This document shows positions 7,668-15,658 of a DNA stretch of 64,000 bases, in pieces. The position numbers and the translations under genes are program-made. Source of the DNA: Verrucomicrobiota bacterium (GTDB lineage Bacteria; Verrucomicrobiota; Verrucomicrobiia; Limisphaerales; UBA11320); the NCBI GenBank assembly GCA_016199985.1, contig JACQFQ010000069.1:62001-126000 (forward strand). The letters run 5' to 3'. Each line of letters begins with the position of its first letter. Positions within the stretch are counted from its first letter, which is position 1. The notes under the pieces were generated by a model. The model saw only the letters and a program-made list of their open reading frames with translations. It was not told the DNA's origin and searched no databases.

Positions 7668-8969
7668 ATGTTCCTAGGACGACATGATTGGGTGGCGATC
7701 CTGTCCGCCCTCCTGTCCGTAACGGACATGAGGGCGGACGACTTTATCGCCGGCGCCGATTGTTCGCATCTCGGTTTCTTCGAAAGGCACGGGATCGTCT
7801 ACAAGGATGGCGGCAATCGGAAGGATGCCTTTGAGATTCTCAAGCAGGGCGGCCTGACCTGCGCGCGCCTGCGCGTCTTCACCAGCAACGCGACCCAGGC
7901 CGCGGCGGACCCATACAACTTCGGCAACACCCTCGAGGACACTCTCTCCCTCGCGGTCAGGGCGAAGGCCGCGGGATTGCGGTTGCTTCTGGATTTCCAC
8001 TACTCGGATTCGTGGGCGGATCCGGGAAAGCAGACCAAACCCGCTTCGTGGTCTCATCTGACGTTCCCCCAACTCGAGCAGCGGATGCGCTCCTACAGCA
8101 GCAACTGCATCTCTGAGTTTCGAGCCGCGGGCGCGTCGCCGGACTATGCGCAAGTCGGAAACGAGATCATTGGAGGCCTGCTCTGGCCCGACGGAAGGGT
8201 CGGAGGCGTCTACGACACGCCGCAGCAGTGGTCCCAGCTCGGCCGCCTGCTGAGCGCCGCGGTCCGCGGAATTCATGACGCTTCCGAGGGCGCCCCGCCG
8301 CAGATCATCATCCACATCGATCGCGGCGGAGACTGGAGCGGCACGCGGTGGTTCTTCGACAATTTGGCGCAACAGCCCGTGGCATTTGACATCATTGGGG
8401 AGAGCTATTACGCGTGGTGGCATGGAGATCTTGCGGACCTGAGCCACTGTCTTACCAACACAGCCCAGCGTTACGCCAAACCCGTGCTGATCGTCGAGAC
8501 CGCGTTTCCCTGGACCAATTCGACCCCGGTGCTCAACCTCCCGGCCACACCCGCCGGCCAAATCGCCTACGTCGCAACGATCGCCAAGGTGGTAAGGAAG
8601 CTGCCCGCTGGAATGGGGCGCGGGATCGTTTGGTGGGGCGCCGAGTACGTCGGGACGCCGGGATACAACCTGGCGGGATTCGAGGGCCGATCGTTCTTTG
8701 ACGCCGGCGCCAACGCGCTGCCTGTGGTGAAAGCGATGGGCCAGCTCTCAGCCCCGCTTCGGATCGACGCCACCCTGAACGACCAGGATCTCACACTGAT
8801 GTGGCCATTCAGCGGAGCCGGCCTGTCCTGCGTGACTTCAACGGGGCTGGCTGCTTCGTCGGTCTGGCTGCCGGTGACGAACAACATCCAGATCACCAAT
8901 GCGATGTTCGACGTTTCGCTGCCGAGGGACGCCAACCATCGACGGTTCTTTCGACTGCAGGGAGAATGA
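7668..8969 (+). CDS. Glycoside hydrolase family 53, arabinogalactan endo-beta-1,4-galactanase
   Basis: A 433-residue secreted enzyme expected to cleave beta-1,4-galactan side chains of pectin (type I arabinogalactan). The N-terminus is a probable signal peptide, weakly defined, ending near ADDFIAG. GH53 landmarks are clear: GADCSHLGFFE, GLTCARLRVFT, LLLDFHYSDSWADPGKQ, the acid/base Glu166 in AQVGNEI, SYYAWWHG, and the nucleophile Glu277 in LIVETAFPW. GIVWWGAEYV marks the end of the (beta/alpha)8 barrel. The last 70 residues are the beta-rich domain ending RRFFRLQ that recurs in secreted proteins here. It lies downstream of the triple CBM-like protein and the sensor kinase pair, suggesting a galactan-use cluster. 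The gene is convergent with the ribosomal operon, separated by one hairpin. Confidence 0.93.
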   Translation: MFLGRHDWVAILSALLSVTDMRADDFIAGADCSHLGFFERHGIVYKDGGNRKDAFEILKQGGLTCARLRVFTSNATQAAADPYNFGNTLEDTLSLAVRAKAAGLRLLLDFHYSDSWADPGKQTKPASWSHLTFPQLEQRMRSYSSNCISEFRAAGASPDYAQVGNEIIGGLLWPDGRVGGVYDTPQQWSQLGRLLSAAVRGIHDASEGAPPQIIIHIDRGGDWSGTRWFFDNLAQQPVAFDIIGESYYAWWHGDLADLSHCLTNTAQRYAKPVLIVETAFPWTNSTPVLNLPATPAGQIAYVATIAKVVRKLPAGMGRGIVWWGAEYVGTPGYNLAGFEGRSFFDAGANALPVVKAMGQLSAPLRIDATLNDQDLTLMWPFSGAGLSCVTSTGLAASSVWLPVTNNIQITNAMFDVSLPRDANHRRFFRLQGE

Positions 8970-9080
8970 TCTTTGCCAGACGCCAAGCCCTGATCCCTCA
9001 ACGCATGGACGGCAGGGAATCCCGCCCCCCCGTGGAGGCGCGGAGTCGGCGTCCATCTGGAATCTGGGCCGGTGAAATGA

Positions 9081-9112
9081 CAAGGCCCCGTGGAGTCCTC
9101 CACGGGGCCTTG
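9081..9112 (-). terminator. Strong hairpin terminator at the end of the ribosomal operon
   Basis: Near-perfect inverted repeat: a 14-bp GC-rich stem (arms CAAGGCCCCGTGGA and TCCACGGGGCCTTG) with a 4-nt loop. On the minus strand the stem is followed by TCATTTC, a weak U-tract; on the plus strand no T-run follows. It lies between the convergent GH53 gene and rplW. It most likely ends the ribosomal transcript and may insulate both. Confidence 0.75.
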
Positions 9113-9144
9113 AGCTAAACGGTGGAATCGTCGATCGCCTTGCG

Positions 9145-9426
9145 CTACGCGAGCTCGATCTTGTCTCCTGCCTTCAGGGTGACGAGCGCCTTCTTCCAGC
9201 TGGGGGTCCAGCCTTCGGCGGCGGTGCGCTGGCGTCGCAGCTTTCCGCGAACGTTCATCGTGTTCACACGGATGACCTTCACTTTGAAAAGCTCTTCGAC
9301 GGCCTTGCGGATCTCGATCTTGTTGGCCCGCTTGTCGGCGATGACGGTGTAGCGGTTGAAAGAGGCGGACTGCTTGGTCCCCTTCTCTGTCACCCGGACA
9401 GTCTTGATGATCTCAAAAGAATTCAT
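9145..9426 (-). CDS. rplW: Large ribosomal subunit protein uL23
   Basis: A 93-residue protein bound near the nascent-peptide exit, where trigger factor and SRP dock. Family phrases are present: a beginning with IIKTVRVTEK, the YTVIADKRANKIEIRKAVEELFKV core, and VRVNTMN-like and TPSWKKALVTLKAGDKIEL endings. The length is normal. It starts 12 nt after rplD and is the last gene of this ribosomal cluster. In most bacteria rplB, rpsS, rplV and rpsC follow directly; here a terminator-like hairpin and a convergent hydrolase gene follow instead. Confidence 0.97.
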   Translation of the reverse strand: MNSFEIIKTVRVTEKGTKQSASFNRYTVIADKRANKIEIRKAVEELFKVKVIRVNTMNVRGKLRRQRTAAEGWTPSWKKALVTLKAGDKIELA

Positions 9427-9438
9427 GGCTCAGGAGGT

Positions 9439-10062
9439 TTACTTGAGTCGGGATTCGAGCTTTTCGAAAGCGCCCTTGGTGAAGATCAGCTTCGCCGGGC
9501 GGAGCACCTGGTAGGTGTTGAGCAACTCGCTCGTGGTCACCTCGACCTTGGGGATGTTCCGGGCGGAGAGATACAGGTTCTCGTCGGTCGCCTCGGTGAC
9601 AAACACCGCGGATTTTCCGTCGAGCTGCAGGTCCTTGAGGATGGCGATCACGGTCTTCGTCCGAGGTGCGTCCACCTTGATTTCGCTGATGACGAGCACA
9701 TCGCCCGCCGCGAGGCGTTCGCTGAGCGCCTTGCGAAGCGCGAGGCGCTTCACCTTCGAGTTGACCTTCTTGGCGAAGTCGCGCGGCTTCGGGCCGAACG
9801 TCACGCCGCCGCCCCGCCAGAGCGGGCTTGCGAAGGAGCCCGCGCGCGCCATGCCGGTGCCCTTCTGCTTCCAGGGCTTCTTCCCGGTGCCGGCCACCTC
9901 GCCCATGGTCTTGGTCGAGGCGGTGCCGGAGCGCTGCGCGGCGAGATAAGCGACGACCGTGTCGTGAACCGCCTGCGTGCCGCGGCCGTTCTCGATCACT
10001 TCGAATGAAACCTGAAGCTCGCCCTGCGGCGATCCCTTGATGTCTGTAACAGTGAGTTTCAT
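9439..10062 (-). CDS. rplD: Large ribosomal subunit protein uL4
   Basis: A 207-residue uL4. It shows the exit-tunnel loop signature (TKTMGEVAGTGKKPWKQKGTGMARAGS, then SPLWRGGGVTFGPKPRDF) and the C-terminal globular part VEVTTSELLNTYQVLRPAKLIFTKGAFEKLE. In enterobacteria L4 also represses its own S10 operon; whether that control exists here is not visible. It starts 3 nt after rplC and is clearly co-transcribed. Confidence 0.97.
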   Translation of the reverse strand: MKLTVTDIKGSPQGELQVSFEVIENGRGTQAVHDTVVAYLAAQRSGTASTKTMGEVAGTGKKPWKQKGTGMARAGSFASPLWRGGGVTFGPKPRDFAKKVNSKVKRLALRKALSERLAAGDVLVISEIKVDAPRTKTVIAILKDLQLDGKSAVFVTEATDENLYLSARNIPKVEVTTSELLNTYQVLRPAKLIFTKGAFEKLESRLK

Positions 10063-10065
10063 GGC

Positions 10066-10788
10066 TTACTTCTTGGTTTGCTTGGCTTCTTTGGCGTTCT
10101 TTGCCTTGCCCTTCGCGCGCTCCGCCATTCTCTTCGCGCGCTCGGCCACAACCTCGCGGGTCATCTTTTTGGCGCCGCGAATCACGACATAATCGCCCTC
10201 GGCGCCGGGCATGGAGCCCTTGATCAGGAGAACATTGTCGTCCTTGCGCACCTGGATAACCTCCAGGTTCTGAGCGGTGCGACGCGCCTGGCCCATGTGG
10301 CCGGGCATCTTCATGCCGCGGTTGACGTGTCCAGGGAACAAGCGACAGCCGATCGCGCCGCTGCGGCGATGCCAGCCCTTCGCCCCGTGGGTCATGTCGC
10401 CGCCGCGGAATCCGTGACGCTTGACGACGCCCTCAAATCCTCGGCCCTTGGTGACGCCGATGGCGTCCACAAAGTCGCCGACCTGGAAAAGATCCACGCC
10501 CACCACGTCGCCCGGCTTCACCTCGACAGCGAAGTCGCGAAACTCCTGGACGCGCTTGACGGGCTGCGCCTTGAACTTCTTGAAATGACCGTTCAATGGC
10601 TTCGTGATCCGCGACTCCTTCTGGTCGTCAAATCCAAGCTGAACCGCGTTATACCCGTCCTTGCCATCCTTCGTCTTGCATTGCATGACGCGGTTGGGGC
10701 CGGCGAGCACGACGGTCACGGGAACCGCGACACCCTTCGAGTCATAGACCCGGGTGTGGCCCAATTTTTTGCCGATTAATGCGATCAT
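10066..10788 (-). CDS. rplC: Large ribosomal subunit protein uL3
   Basis: A 240-residue uL3, an early assembly protein near the peptidyl-transferase centre. Conserved phrases are GKKLGHTRVYD at the start, GVTKGRGFEGVVKRHGFRGGDMTHG in the central extension, and PGHMGQARRTAQNLEV. It is longer than the E. coli protein (about 209 aa) because of a lysine- and alanine-rich tail of about 30 residues (from VVAERAKRMAERAKG to the end), probably a disordered RNA-binding extension. It lies 12 nt after rpsJ. Confidence 0.97.
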   Translation of the reverse strand: MIALIGKKLGHTRVYDSKGVAVPVTVVLAGPNRVMQCKTKDGKDGYNAVQLGFDDQKESRITKPLNGHFKKFKAQPVKRVQEFRDFAVEVKPGDVVGVDLFQVGDFVDAIGVTKGRGFEGVVKRHGFRGGDMTHGAKGWHRRSGAIGCRLFPGHVNRGMKMPGHMGQARRTAQNLEVIQVRKDDNVLLIKGSMPGAEGDYVVIRGAKKMTREVVAERAKRMAERAKGKAKNAKEAKQTKK

Positions 10789-10800
10789 ACGTTCCCTCGA

Positions 10801-11109
10801 TTAAATCTTGATGGTGATGTCCACGCCGGCTGGCAGGTTGAGCTGCTTCAGCTCGTCCACCGTCTTCGCGGTGGGATCGATGATGTCGATCAGGCGCTTG
10901 TGAGTGCGCTGCTCGAACGACTCCATGGATTTCTTGTCCACGTGCGGAGAACGATGGAGCGTGTAGCGTTCGATGCGAGTGGGAAGCGGGATGGGCCCGG
11001 AAACACGGGCGCCCGTCCGCTTCACTGTTTCGACGATATCATGGGCCGACTGGTCGATGATCCGGTGATCATACGCTTTCAGTCGGATCCGAATTCGTTG
11101 CGTTGCCAT
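10801..11109 (-). CDS. rpsJ: Small ribosomal subunit protein uS10
   Basis: A 102-residue uS10 that also acts as NusE in transcription antitermination. Signature phrases IRIRLKAYDHRIIDQSA, RTGARVSGPIPLPT and RSPHVDKKSMESFEQRTHKRLIDI are intact. It starts 35 nt after the fusA stop; no tuf gene lies between them, unlike the classic str-S10 order. It opens the truncated S10 block rpsJ-rplC-rplD-rplW. Confidence 0.97.
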   Translation of the reverse strand: MATQRIRIRLKAYDHRIIDQSAHDIVETVKRTGARVSGPIPLPTRIERYTLHRSPHVDKKSMESFEQRTHKRLIDIIDPTAKTVDELKQLNLPAGVDITIKI

Positions 11110-11144
11110 AAATCAAAGAACAGGGATGCGAGTTATTGTTGCAG

Positions 11145-13316
11145 TTACGACCGAGCGGCAGGCCGAGCCTTCGCCGCGTCCAAAATCTGTGTCAGAACGC
11201 TGTTGGGAACCTGCTCGAAACGGAATGGCTCCATGCTGTAGGAGGCGCGCCCCTTCGAGAGCGAGCGAATCGCCGTGGCGTACCCGAACATTTCCGCCAG
11301 GGGAACCTCGGCGTTCAGGTTCGTCGAGCCGCTCTTGGCCTCGATGCCCGTGATCCGGCCGCGGCGGCGGTTGATGTCTCCGAGCAGATCGCCCTGGTAT
11401 TCGTCGGGGGTGTTGACTTCCACCTTCATGATGGGCTCGAGCAGAATCGGGTTCGCCTTCCTGAAGGCGTCCTTCAGCGCGAAGATGCCGGCCATCTTGA
11501 ACGCGAGCTCGTTGGAGTCGACCTCGTGGAAGCTGCCGTCGACGATCTCCACCTTGATGTCGATGACCTGATAGCCCGCGTAAACGCCGCTGCGGATGGC
11601 TTCTTCAATGCCGTCGATGACCGCCGGAATATACTCGCGCGGGATCGCGCCGCCGACGATGCCATTGACGACCTCCACGCCCTTGCCGGGCTCGTTGGGA
11701 GCGACCTCCACGCAGGCGTGGCCGTATTGGCCGCGGCCGCCGGACTGCCGGATGAACTTGCCCTCGCCTTCGGCCGCCGCGGTGATCGTTTCGCGATAAG
11801 CGATCTGGGGCGCGCCCGCTGTGGCGTCCACCTTAAACTCGCGCAAGAGGCGGTCCCGGATGATTTCCAGATGCAACTCGCCCATGCCGGCGATGATCAG
11901 CTGGCTGGTTTCCTCGTTGGTGAAGCAACGGAAGGTCGGATCCTCTTCCGCGAGACGCTGCAGGCCTTCAGACATCTTGTCCCGATCGCCCTTGGTCTTG
12001 GGCTCGATCGCCATGCTGATGACCGGCTCGGGGAACGTGGGCGGCTCCAGCATGATGTCAAACGACTCGTCGCAAAGCGTGTCGCCTGTCGTGATGTTGC
12101 GGAGCCCGACCAGGGCCGCGATGTCTCCGGAGTGCGCGCAATCGATGTCCTTGCGTTCGCCGCCCTGGATGATCATGAGGCGGCTCACCCGCTCGCGCTT
12201 GCGGGTTCGGGGATTGTAAATCGTGTCGCCCTTCTTGAGCTGGCCGCTGTACACCCGGAAGAAAACCAGCTTGCCCGCGTAGGGATCCGTCCAAAGCTTG
12301 AAGGCGAGCGAGCAGAACTTCGCGCTGTCGTTGGGCGCGACCTCAATCTTGGCGTCCTCGCCCGGCACATGGCCGGTGGCGGCGGGAATGTCCATGGGGG
12401 ACGGCAGGTAATCGACGACGGCGTCGACGAGGCATTGAACGCCCTTCTTCTTGAACGCGGAACCGCAAAGCACGGGGACCAGCTCAATCTTGCAGGTGAG
12501 GCGGCGAATCGCGGCCTTCAGGATTTCAGGAGCGATCGGCTTCTCCTCCAAAACCAGCTCGGCGATGACGTCGTCCTTGTTGGAAACGGCCTCGATCAGC
12601 TCCGCAAGCGCGGCGGCGGACCTGGCCTTCAACGCCTCGGGGATCTCCTTGACGTCGTACTTCAACCCTTCGTTGACGACCTCGCCGGAGCCCCAGCTGA
12701 TGGCCTTCTGGTTGACGATGTCGATCACGCCTTCGAAGTAATCTTCGGCGCCGATGGGGAGATAGATCGGAAACGCGTACGCGCCGAGCTTCTTGCGCAT
12801 GTCGTTCACCGCGTTGTCGAAGTTCGCGCCCGTGCGATCCATCTTGTTGACGAACGCGATGCGCGGAACCTTGTACTTGGTCGCCTGGCGCCAAACGGTC
12901 TCGGATTGCGGCTGCACGCCGGCGACGCCGCAGAACACGGCGACCGCGCCATCCAGAACGCGCATGGATCGCTCGACCTCGGCGGTGAAATCGACATGGC
13001 CGGGAGTGTCGATGATGTTGATCCGGTGCGGAATGGTGTCGAAAGTCTTGTAAAGCCCCGCCTCCTTCTTCTGGGTCCAATAGCAGGTGACGGCGGCCGA
13101 GGTGATCGTGATGCCGCGCTCGCGCTCCTGCTCCATCCAGTCGGTCACGGTGTTGCCGTCGTCGACATCGCCGATCTTATGGATCAGGCCGGTGTAGAAC
13201 AGAATGCGCTCGGTCGTGGTGGTCTTGCCGGCGTCAATGTGCGCGGCGATCCCGATGTTCCGGGTGCGCTCCAGCGTATACTGGCGGTTCGGTGAATTGA
13301 TTGCTTTCGTGTCCAT
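11145..13316 (-). CDS. fusA: Translation elongation factor G
   Basis: A 723-residue GTPase that drives ribosomal translocation. All G motifs are present: AHIDAGKTT (P-loop), RGITI (switch I), DTPGH, NKMD and CGSAF. The domain IV and V phrases GGRGQYGHACVEV and AEMFGYATAIRSLSKGRASYSMEP are also intact. The frame begins with GTG at 13319, one codon upstream of the preferred ATG at 13316. No clear Shine-Dalgarno sequence precedes it. A canonical intrinsic terminator sits only about 25 nt upstream of the start, so expression from the rpsL-rpsG promoter must depend on read-through or on a promoter inside rpsG. Confidence 0.98.
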   Translation of the reverse strand: MDTKAINSPNRQYTLERTRNIGIAAHIDAGKTTTTERILFYTGLIHKIGDVDDGNTVTDWMEQERERGITITSAAVTCYWTQKKEAGLYKTFDTIPHRINIIDTPGHVDFTAEVERSMRVLDGAVAVFCGVAGVQPQSETVWRQATKYKVPRIAFVNKMDRTGANFDNAVNDMRKKLGAYAFPIYLPIGAEDYFEGVIDIVNQKAISWGSGEVVNEGLKYDVKEIPEALKARSAAALAELIEAVSNKDDVIAELVLEEKPIAPEILKAAIRRLTCKIELVPVLCGSAFKKKGVQCLVDAVVDYLPSPMDIPAATGHVPGEDAKIEVAPNDSAKFCSLAFKLWTDPYAGKLVFFRVYSGQLKKGDTIYNPRTRKRERVSRLMIIQGGERKDIDCAHSGDIAALVGLRNITTGDTLCDESFDIMLEPPTFPEPVISMAIEPKTKGDRDKMSEGLQRLAEEDPTFRCFTNEETSQLIIAGMGELHLEIIRDRLLREFKVDATAGAPQIAYRETITAAAEGEGKFIRQSGGRGQYGHACVEVAPNEPGKGVEVVNGIVGGAIPREYIPAVIDGIEEAIRSGVYAGYQVIDIKVEIVDGSFHEVDSNELAFKMAGIFALKDAFRKANPILLEPIMKVEVNTPDEYQGDLLGDINRRRGRITGIEAKSGSTNLNAEVPLAEMFGYATAIRSLSKGRASYSMEPFRFEQVPNSVLTQILDAAKARPAARS

Positions 13317-13345
13317 CACAACAAAACGGATTGGGTTCAGACAAT

Positions 13346-13378
13346 AAAAACGCCCCGAAAAGTCAACGTCGGGGCGGT
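13346..13378 (-). terminator. Intrinsic terminator between rpsG and fusA
   Basis: Read on the minus strand: stem arms CGCCCCGA and TCGGGGCG (8 bp, almost all GC) around a 10-nt loop, followed at once by TTTTTATT. This is a textbook Rho-independent terminator or attenuator. The hairpin begins 13 nt after the rpsG stop, and its U-tract ends about 25-30 nt before the fusA ATG, inside what is normally one str operon. Confidence 0.85.
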
Positions 13379-13391
13379 CACAGATCGGGCT

Positions 13392-13865
13392 CTACCAGCG
13401 GAAGTGCGCGAAGGCCTTGTTGGCCTGCGCCATCTTATGCACTTCATCCCGCTTTCGAATCGCGTTCCCCTGCCCCTGGTAGGCCTCCATGATCTCGGAG
13501 GCGAGGGCGTCCTTCATGGGAGTTCCCTTCCGGGCGTCCGCGAAGTCAACAAGCCATCGCAACGCGAGGGAAAGCTGGCGATCGTTCGGAACTTCCATCG
13601 GGACCTGGTAAGTGGCGCCGCCCACGCGGCGAGGCTTCACCTCCAGCCGGGGCTTGGCGTTGTCGACGGCCTTCTGGAGGATCTCCAGGGGGCTGGACGA
13701 CGGGTTCTTTTCAGAAAGAGTGTCGAAGGATTGATACACGATCCGCTCCGCCAGACTCTTCTTTCCGCTGATCATCACGGTGCTGACGAGGCGGGAAACG
13801 AGGGTGCTGTGGTACTTCGGATCAGGAACGATCGTACGCTTGGTGGCTTGGCGGCGACGGGACAT
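13392..13865 (-). CDS. rpsG: Small ribosomal subunit protein uS7
   Basis: A 157-residue uS7, a primary 16S rRNA 3'-domain binder. Recognised by MSRRRQATKR, PDPKYHSTLVSRLVSTVM, RRVGGATYQVPMEV, RWLVDFADARK and the ending HKMAQANKAFAHFRW. It starts 47 nt after rpsL and is followed by an intrinsic terminator rather than running straight into fusA. Confidence 0.98.
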   Translation of the reverse strand: MSRRRQATKRTIVPDPKYHSTLVSRLVSTVMISGKKSLAERIVYQSFDTLSEKNPSSSPLEILQKAVDNAKPRLEVKPRRVGGATYQVPMEVPNDRQLSLALRWLVDFADARKGTPMKDALASEIMEAYQGQGNAIRKRDEVHKMAQANKAFAHFRW

Positions 13866-13912
13866 ATCTCAGTGGTTTTTGCTAAATCGATCGAGGCGCT
13901 GGGTTCGAGGGT

Positions 13913-14302
<390 letters not shown>

Positions 14303-14366
14303 TGATTCAAGTGATCAAAAAAATTCTGCGTAAGTTCCCGAACGACGCCGGGAAAATGGAGGCGGG

Positions 14367-14394
14367 ATAGTAACAGTGGAACTCGTTGTTGCAA
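14367..14394 (-). promoter_or_regulatory. Candidate sigma-70-type promoter of rpsL-rpsG
   Basis: On the minus strand TTGCAA (-35-like, 14394-14389) and TACTAT (-10-like, 14372-14367) are separated by 16 nt. They lie about 65 nt upstream of the rpsL ATG, in an AT-richer patch of an otherwise GC-rich region. Each hexamer matches the consensus at 4 of 6 positions. A perfect 12-bp palindrome TTGTTGCAACAA (14386-14397) overlaps the -35 box and could be an operator. Located by eye only. Confidence 0.4.
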
Positions 14395-14487
14395 CAAGTA
14401 TTTGAAATATTTCGGGAATCGGGAACCCCACCGCGCGGTGAGAGCGGGAAAGCGCGAATGGCGGGGGCCGCGACCCACGGTGGGCGG

Positions 14488-15405
14488 CTAGGCCGCCTCG
14501 TCTTGGCTGCCCAGGCGCGAACCGGCCTCGGGCGAGGCTCCTTCCTCGACGACCGCCGCGGGTTCCGCCCCCCAGAGGGCCTGGCGGGCTTCAGGCTTGA
14601 ACACGCGGAGCAACTGATCGGCGGCCCAGTTGATCTGAAGCCACGCGGGCTTGGAGATCACGACGGCGCCCCGATGCAGGTAGAACTGGTCCAAGCCCTC
14701 GCCGCTGCGAAATCGCGTGGCGAAGATGCTGTGGACATCCGGATGCTCCGCCGCCGTCAGCCGGGCGTGGTGAAGCAGGAGGTCGGAGACCCCGTGACGC
14801 TGGCTTTCGCTCGAGGAAAACATGGACGCGAAAACCAGGGTCCCTTGAATCAGGTACCAGACCGTGACCGCGTGGAGCCGGCTCTCAGAGTACGCCCCCA
14901 TCGCGCAGATCTTGCCTGGGGAGAACAGCCGCTCCGCCCAGGCGGCGAAGCCTTCGGGCGTCAGTCGATCCGTCATGCAGACGTATCCGGTTCGCTGCTG
15001 AAAATCGAGGTAGACGGGGTGCGCTTCCTCGGCGAATTGCGCCGCCGTGGCGATCTCTCGAACCTCATACCGCTTCTGGGCCCCCTTGATCACGGACCGC
15101 ATCTTCTGCCGTTTGCGAGCCGGGACAATCGTGTCGATGGAGTAGGACTTGACGTCCTGAAACCCAATCAGCTTGAGGCTGGAGTTGGACTTCATCCCCG
15201 GGGGAACCGCATGCTGCCAGCCGCCGAACCATGAACTCGCCGGGCCTCGGGTGGAGCCTGGCGGGTATTCCGCGAACAAAGCCAGGGGTTGATAGAAACC
15301 AGGCCGGATCGCGCGCCAATGGACGCCATTGGAGGAAACGACGCGTTCCGAGTTCCCTCGTTCGAGAACCGCGTAATCTTCCAATGATATTTCTGCGAGC
15401 GGCAT
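14488..15405 (-). CDS. FemAB/GNAT-like acyltransferase family protein
   Basis: A 305-residue probable cytoplasmic protein with the look of the FemAB/peptidoglycan-bridge type or 'GNAT-like' double fold. It has an N-terminal half with SLKLIGFQDVKSYSIDTI and basic RKRQKMRSVIKGAQKRYEVRE. A second half contains VYLDFQQRTGYV, ICAMGAYSESRLHAVTVWYLIQGTLVFAS and SDLLLHHARLTAAE, the order of strands and helices seen in acyl-CoA- or aminoacyl-tRNA-using transferases. The C-terminus is low-complexity. The acceptor is unknown: it could modify a cell-surface amino sugar, a peptide or a small molecule. It is transcribed toward rpsL, with about 185 bp between them. No clear operon partner. Confidence 0.55.
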   Translation of the reverse strand: MPLAEISLEDYAVLERGNSERVVSSNGVHWRAIRPGFYQPLALFAEYPPGSTRGPASSWFGGWQHAVPPGMKSNSSLKLIGFQDVKSYSIDTIVPARKRQKMRSVIKGAQKRYEVREIATAAQFAEEAHPVYLDFQQRTGYVCMTDRLTPEGFAAWAERLFSPGKICAMGAYSESRLHAVTVWYLIQGTLVFASMFSSSESQRHGVSDLLLHHARLTAAEHPDVHSIFATRFRSGEGLDQFYLHRGAVVISKPAWLQINWAADQLLRVFKPEARQALWGAEPAAVVEEGASPEAGSRLGSQDEAA

Positions 15406-15658
15406 AATCAGCGATTCCGGAGCGAGAGGACGCGTCGAGCGACAGCGGCCTCCCTCGAAAGCCCCTCCGCGGAGCCTAAGCGAGCCGGCGGGCGCCCGAA
15501 CGTCGAACCTTATACAACACGATCGGCCCCGGAAGGAATCTACTTAAATCCCAGCCCATCGCGAACGGGTGCTGAAGGATTCGGCTAAAAGGCCGCCGAG
15601 GCCAAGCGAAAACATCCCCAATGTCAGCGTCACGGACGCTCGGGAGGAGGGGCGCCAG

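Noticed and set aside
11136..13295. Long open frame (719 aa) on the plus strand opposite fusA
   Set aside because: It mirrors fusA codon by codon, is rich in Asp/Leu/Val/His as expected of antisense GC-rich frames, and has no domain. EF-G on the other strand is certain.
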